Positions 5,482 through 9,244 of a DNA stretch of 9,244 nucleotides are shown one piece after another. The notes beneath the pieces were generated by a model. That model did no database searches and was not told where the DNA came from. It saw only the letters and a list, made by a program, of their open reading frames with translations. Made by a program: the position numbers and the translations under genes. The DNA lies in assembly GCA_902472225.1 (NCBI GenBank), contig CABRNB010000106.1, forward strand, positions 1 to 9,244, in the 5' to 3' direction. This DNA comes from Caccousia sp900752115 (GTDB taxonomy: Bacteria; Bacillota; Clostridia; Oscillospirales; Acutalibacteraceae). Every line of letters starts with the position of its first letter. Within the stretch, counting starts at the first letter, position 1.

Positions 5482-8400
5482 TTACGCGATGGTCGCGACC
5501 GCGACAGGGGAGGCTTCTCCGTTGATGTAGAAGCCGCAGCCGTCGCCGACATTGCCGGCCGCGTATACCTTATAGAAGTAATCGCTGCCGATCTGGCCCG
5601 CGTACTCCACCGTGAAGCTCGCGGAGCCCGCCGCGAAGGACGGACGCTCGGAGGCGGTGAGGCGGAACTGGTAGGTTTCGCCCTTCTTCACGGTAAACGG
5701 AGCCGTCGTGTCGCTGATGACGCCCGTCGCGCTGCCGCCGACGGTGGCCGTCAGGAGGCGAACGCCGTTCACGGAGACGACCGTCGTGCTGCCTGCCGCG
5801 CCCTGCGCGTGGATCTTGAAGAAGAAGTCATTGCCCTCCTGCGAGGCAAACTCTACGCGGAAGTTCGCGTTGTCGACCGTCAGGAAGGGGATCGTGCCGT
5901 CGAGGCTCGTGATGCGGAACTGATACGTGCCGTTGACCGTCAGGTCGTTGGTCGTGTCGCTCACAAAGCCGCCGGACGCGCCGGGCTGCGTGGAATCGCT
6001 CGGCTCACCGGGCTGATAGGACGCGCCCGGGGCAAGAGGCAGCGCAGAGCCGGGATCGTCGGAGGAGGAGCTGGAGGAAGGGGAGGAGGTGTCTTTTTTG
6101 ATATTACCATTTGAATCCATGTGGTAGCCATCAGCGATATAGCTAATGTCTTCCCCCATACCCTCTGGGGTCAAGTTATGGAAGCGGCCGCCGGAAATGC
6201 GAATGAAGTTATCTTCAGTGTTCTCAGCGTACTCTGTTTCTCCATTCGGCGTATACTCGATGATGTAAACAGGGCCGTCGTACTCGCCATCCGTGATATG
6301 GACGGAGGAGCGGAGGCCTTCTTTTGCCTGATGAGCAACAATCAGTGCGTCTCCGCCTTCCTTGGGCGAGATGTTGACGTTTTCGCCCAGTTCGACATAT
6401 GCGGAGGTACCCGTATTACCGGAATCGTTCTGCGCGTTATAGTAACTATCCACCCAAATACCGGTTAAGCAGTCGTTGATTTCCGTGTTCGTAATGACAG
6501 CGGAACCATTCTGATAAACCTCAATGGCGGAAGCACTCCACTTCTTATACGTGGAAGCTGAACTGCTAATCTGTACGTTATCAATGGTGCCGGATGCCTC
6601 CGTGATACCGTAGCCAATTTTGATGCCCTTGGTCAGAACGCCTTGCTCACTGGTTTCTGAATATTCGTTATTACAGTCAATGGAACAACCACTGATGGCA
6701 TATTTACCGGCCTCAATATCAATGGCAGCGCGGTTGAAGTTCTCAAAAACAGCATTTTTGACGGTAAGATTGGTGTTGACATCAGAGCCACTCGGAACTT
6801 TTATCACGGCGGTGCCGGAACCAACGCGATGATTGCCGCCGAAATCCTCAAAGGTCATTCCGTCAAACACCACATTACCCTTTTTGACGGTAAAATAGAC
6901 AGTGGGATCGGTACTCACACCCTGAATAATGGTGTTTTCCGCTCCCCGGCCGCGAAGAGTGACACTCTTGTCAATCGTGACAGCGCTGGAGAGCTGGAAC
7001 GTTCCCTTGCCGAGATACAGCGTGCCGCCCGCGGGAAGATCGCTGAGGGCTTCGCCGAGCTCGTCGCTTCCATAGGTTTTGCCGTTCGAGGAAACAATTT
7101 GATCATCTGTTACGGAGGAAAGAACGGTGACGCCGGAATTGGAAGTTTCTCCCTTCACATTGGTTCCGATGAGAGTGACTGTACCGCTCTGGCTGCTGCC
7201 GGGATTTTCGACGCTGCCCTGAACCGTGGACTCTACCACCGTCACCGCGCCCGCGTTGCTGTTGACCACGCTGCCGGTCACGGAGGTTTTTTGCATGCTG
7301 ATGGAGCCTTTTCCGATGTTCTTCACATCGCCGCCGATGGAACCGCCGTCGACGCTGAGGCTGGTTTCGGACGTCTGATTGATGACGCTGCCGGAGACGC
7401 TGGCGTTATGCAGCTGCAGCGTCGTGTCGCCGCCGTCGGGGGTCGTTGTCGGCGTCAGGTTGGAGATTTTTACAACATCGCCCTCAATTGCCGCGCCGTC
7501 TACCGAGACGGAAATCGAAGTGCCGCTGTAGCTGTAGTCCGAGATTTTGTCTCCGTTTTTATCCTTGATTTCCTGCGAAGCGGTGCTGGCCATGTTTTTG
7601 TCTGAAACGACGATGGTGGGCTGAACGCCAGAACCCGACGCAGTATTCCGAATGACCGCGTCACCGGAAATGCTGATGTCAATATTGCCGACATAGCCGT
7701 TTGACGCTTTACCCGCTACGAGCGCGCCGTTGGTGCCGCCGCTGCCGCCCGCAACGAGATCCGAGTTATCCGAAAGCGCGGTACCGGTGAGAGTGCCGCC
7801 GGTCATATTCAGTTCGCCCGCGCAGATGCGAATGCCCTGCGCGCCCGTTACCTCACCGCCGTAGATGTTCGTCACGCCCATGGCGGGAAGATACATGCCG
7901 GTACCGTTCTCGGTTCCATCGATCAGGCCGTCCGTCATGTTGATAGTAAATCCGGCGTATTTACCGGAGCTGGCATTGGTGCCGATTCCCTGCATGGCGC
8001 GGATCACGCCGCCGTCCATGTTCAGAATCACCGCGTCGTTATCGACGCCCGAGGAGGTATAGCCCGGGCCGTACAGCGCCACGCCGTAGCTTGCTCCGAC
8101 ATAGCCGTCCTTGTACCCTCCCTGATAGCTTTCTGCCGGAGTGCCCAGAATTTCACCGCCGGAAATGTTGCACACAGCTTTCTGATTAGACCATGCCGAA
8201 CTTCCCAGCACAGGGGCAAAGCAGAAAATGCCGGTTACGCCTTTTATAGTGCCGCTTTCCACGTTGACCGTGCCATAATTGCTGATGGTCTGTGTAGCGT
8301 TGAAATCCTTGTTCGTGTTTTCAAGAGTACCGCCGCGAAGCGTGAATTCCGCGCCGCCACAGACCTGAACACAGCGGAGCGTATAGGCGGTTTCTCCCGC

Positions 8401-8781
8401 TTTCCCGGTGTAGGTTTCGTTTGCCAAAATCTGACCGTTCCCCTTGGTGTCATCCACAATCAGGGAACCGGACTTGACGTTGATCAGAGTAGCGGAGGAG
8501 GTGAGATCCGTTCCGTTCCGGCTCAGCGTAAAGCCGTTCAGATCGAGCGTTACTTCCCCGTTGGCAACGTCAAAGGACAAATTGGAGGTGGTGATCGCAA
8601 TGTTTGCGGCCAGCTGAATCACGTCGCCATCCTTTGCGTTCGACACAGCCGCATGCAGTTCACCTGAATCGGTCACCTGAATCGCCGTTTTTGCGTCTGC
8701 TCCGCCGTCTGCATACGCTACAGTGAACGGCATGACGATCATGCAGAAGGCCAGAAGCAGGGACAATACTTTCTTTTTCAC
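5482..8781 (-). CDS. Large secreted beta-helix protein with two helix domains and the shared tandem C-terminal modules
   Basis: This protein has 1099 residues and begins at GTG 8781, with GAAAGGGG eight bases upstream. The signal peptide MKKKVLSLLLAFCMIVMPF probably ends at AYA-DG. Residues ~35-420 form beta rungs (LDLNGFTLS, CNISGGEI, LNMDGGVIR, LNMTGGTLTG). Residues ~424-554 are a ladder of short repeats with SVSGSV/SIGGDV/SVTGSV/TVQGSV cores. A second beta-helix starts near 567 with LPAGGTLYLGKGTF and VTLRGRGAENTI, a pectin-lyase-like opening. It ends near ISGGRF...YIADGYHMDSNGN at about 890. A serine-rich linker leads into the cassette-encoded tail (~922-1099) with modules starting FVSDTT and VISDTT. 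I see no catalytic signature, LPXTG or membrane anchor. Residues 1-90 resemble the other large protein only loosely (VIQL, LDLNG), so the two are old paralogs with a freshly identical tail. It is probably a surface or secreted binding protein. Confidence 0.88.
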   Translation of the reverse strand: MKKKVLSLLLAFCMIVMPFTVAYADGGADAKTAIQVTDSGELHAAVSNAKDGDVIQLAANIAITTSNLSFDVANGEVTLDLNGFTLSRNGTDLTSSATLINVKSGSLIVDDTKGNGQILANETYTGKAGETAYTLRCVQVCGGAEFTLRGGTLENTNKDFNATQTISNYGTVNVESGTIKGVTGIFCFAPVLGSSAWSNQKAVCNISGGEILGTPAESYQGGYKDGYVGASYGVALYGPGYTSSGVDNDAVILNMDGGVIRAMQGIGTNASSGKYAGFTINMTDGLIDGTENGTGMYLPAMGVTNIYGGEVTGAQGIRICAGELNMTGGTLTGTALSDNSDLVAGGSGGTNGALVAGKASNGYVGNIDISISGDAVIRNTASGSGVQPTIVVSDKNMASTASQEIKDKNGDKISDYSYSGTSISVSVDGAAIEGDVVKISNLTPTTTPDGGDTTLQLHNASVSGSVINQTSETSLSVDGGSIGGDVKNIGKGSISMQKTSVTGSVVNSNAGAVTVVESTVQGSVENPGSSQSGTVTLIGTNVKGETSNSGVTVLSSVTDDQIVSSNGKTYGSDELGEALSDLPAGGTLYLGKGTFQLSSAVTIDKSVTLRGRGAENTIIQGVSTDPTVYFTVKKGNVVFDGMTFEDFGGNHRVGSGTAVIKVPSGSDVNTNLTVKNAVFENFNRAAIDIEAGKYAISGCSIDCNNEYSETSEQGVLTKGIKIGYGITEASGTIDNVQISSSASTYKKWSASAIEVYQNGSAVITNTEINDCLTGIWVDSYYNAQNDSGNTGTSAYVELGENVNISPKEGGDALIVAHQAKEGLRSSVHITDGEYDGPVYIIEYTPNGETEYAENTEDNFIRISGGRFHNLTPEGMGEDISYIADGYHMDSNGNIKKDTSSPSSSSSSDDPGSALPLAPGASYQPGEPSDSTQPGASGGFVSDTTNDLTVNGTYQFRITSLDGTIPFLTVDNANFRVEFASQEGNDFFFKIHAQGAAGSTTVVSVNGVRLLTATVGGSATGVISDTTAPFTVKKGETYQFRLTASERPSFAAGSASFTVEYAGQIGSDYFYKVYAAGNVGDGCGFYINGEASPVAVATIA
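7118..7510 (-). repeat. Protein-level tandem repeat: ladder of ~20-residue beta rungs
   Basis: About six consecutive units of roughly 20 to 30 residues share the pattern small-x-G-[SD]-V-x-N followed by a short strand. Their cores are AIEGDVVKI, SVSGSVINQ, SIGGDVKNI, SVTGSVVNS, TVQGSVENP and NVKGETSNS. They sit at about residues 424-554 of the 5482-8781 protein, between its two beta-helix parts. DNA identity between units is low, so the duplication is old or the pattern is held by structure. Confidence 0.75.
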
Positions 8782-9148
8782 AAAAAAATCCCCTTTCTAC
8801 AATGGCGCAAGGTATACTTTTTGCTCTCTTCTCCTTTCCGTGCTTTTCCCCATCCTCTTAAAGCGACCATGACAGAAAAACTTTTTACCGAGGGAAACAC
8901 ACTGTTTTACTGTTCCGGCAGGAGAAAAGCAGGAAATCATAAAGCTGAGAATTTTGGCATCTTATCCCTGATTCTCTCTTCTCCGCCTTTTAAACATTCA
9001 ATTTCCAAAAAGTCCAAGGAACGAATGTTTTTTCTATTATATCGTATCTTTCAAAAAAATGCATTAACATAGGATAAGAATACGAGGTTTTTGTAAAAAA
9101 ATTTGATAATTTTTTATAGTAATTGTGCATAAATTTTCCTGTGAAAGC
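8782..9148 (-). promoter_or_regulatory. Promoter and long leader of the 5482-8781 gene
   Basis: No gene is seen in these 367 bases. A perfect -10 hexamer TATAAT lies on the - strand at 9036-9041, in an AT-rich block reaching to about 9130. No convincing -35 stands 17 bases upstream, so the promoter may be activated or weak. RNA would start near 9029 and carry a leader of about 250 bases. The leader opens with an inverted repeat (8992-9030). It holds the 11-base motif GGAGAAGAGAG twice (- strand, 8974-8984 and 8824-8834). The ribosome site GAAAGGGG lies at 8790-8797. Confidence 0.5.
8992..9030. repeat. Inverted repeat at the predicted transcript start
   Basis: AAACATTC (8992-8999) pairs with GAATGTTT (9023-9030). 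An inner TTCC (9003-9006) pairs with GGAA (9018-9021). It begins at or next to the start point predicted from TATAAT at 9036-9041. It could be a 5'-terminal RNA stem-loop or a DNA operator. Confidence 0.55.
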
Positions 9149-9186
9149 AAAAAAACGCCGCCGGAGATTTTCTCTCCGACGGCGGC
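9149..9186 (-). terminator. Intrinsic terminator of a - strand gene beyond the right edge
   Basis: The arms GCCGCCGGAGA (9157-9167) and TCTCCGACGGCGGC (9173-9186) form a stem with a small bulge and a short loop. It is followed on the - strand by a run of seven T residues (9155-9149). The gene it serves must lie past 9244. The outer stem repeats the GCCGCCGGAG of the two cassette terminators. Confidence 0.8.
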
Positions 9187-9206
9187 TCCTTGCTGCCTTT
9201 AGGCTT

Positions 9207-9232
9207 AACAAAACCCCTGGTTCAACCAGGGG
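9207..9232 (-). terminator. Second intrinsic terminator of the same upstream - strand gene
   Basis: CCCCTGGTT (9214-9222) and AACCAGGGG (9224-9232) form a tight perfect stem. It is followed on the - strand by TTTTGTT. It lies just before the 9149-9186 hairpin in the direction of transcription, so the two act as tandem terminators. The + strand side has no T-tract, which sets the orientation. Confidence 0.7.
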
Positions 9233-9244
9233 TAAATAAAAAAG

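Larger units (their letters stand above)
5368..6014. repeat. Direct repeat copy 2 (647 bp): shared tail cassette
   Basis: This is the partner of 1468-2114, with one mismatch at 5973. It covers the last 177 codons of the 5482-8781 gene plus stop, 3' UTR and terminator. Upstream of it the two genes diverge at once in DNA, although both linkers still share the peptide GSALP a few residues earlier. Confidence 0.98.

Noticed and set aside
8937..8960. A seven-codon upstream reading frame (MPKFSAL) in the long leader
   Set aside because: An AGGG lies upstream, but so short a frame is easily random and nothing ties it to regulation of the 5482-8781 gene.
9214..9232. A tRNA T-arm, suggested by GGTTCAACC
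   Set aside because: No acceptor, D or anticodon arm surrounds it, and the perfect stem with T-tract on the - strand reads as a terminator.

Overview
The window looks like a chromosomal piece from a Gram-positive, fairly GC-rich anaerobe. My best guess is a gut Clostridia member of the Oscillospiraceae type. Three things suggest this: AGGAGG-type ribosome sites at sensible distances, T-tailed intrinsic terminators, and two very large secreted beta-helix proteins of the kind common in intestinal Firmicutes. The taxonomic guess is inference from style only; there is no rRNA or marker gene here.

Layout, left to right. Positions 1-320 are the right end of an IS3-family insertion sequence on the + strand: the transposase C-terminus and the terminal repeat. 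All other genes lie on the - strand. 376-864 and 992-1333 encode two small membrane proteins that I do not recognise. The first has a pentapeptide-repeat tail made by a 15-bp minisatellite. Each has its own sigma-A-like promoter, and the second promoter sits inside a symmetric, helically spaced cluster of GTTCG/CGAAC half-sites. 1582-5082 and 5482-8781 encode two secreted proteins of 1166 and 1099 residues. Each has a signal peptide, a long beta-helix 'head', a low-complexity linker and a C-terminal part made of two related modules of about 80 residues. The right edge (9149-9232) holds two terminators of a gene that lies beyond the window.

The most notable signal is a pair of direct repeats, 1468-2114 and 5368-6014. 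They are 647 bp each, exactly 3900 bp apart, and differ at one base. Each carries the end of the linker, the whole C-terminal part, the stop codon, a hairpin-rich 3' UTR and the terminator. The heads of the two proteins are only distantly related, and so are their signal peptides. This pattern of unlike heads on one kept-identical tail, with the boundary inside the linker, points to gene conversion or cassette exchange. It suggests a family of interchangeable surface or secreted heads. Recombination between the repeats would remove the 1582-5082 gene and leave the other intact. Surface location, ligand and attachment chemistry cannot be told from the sequence.
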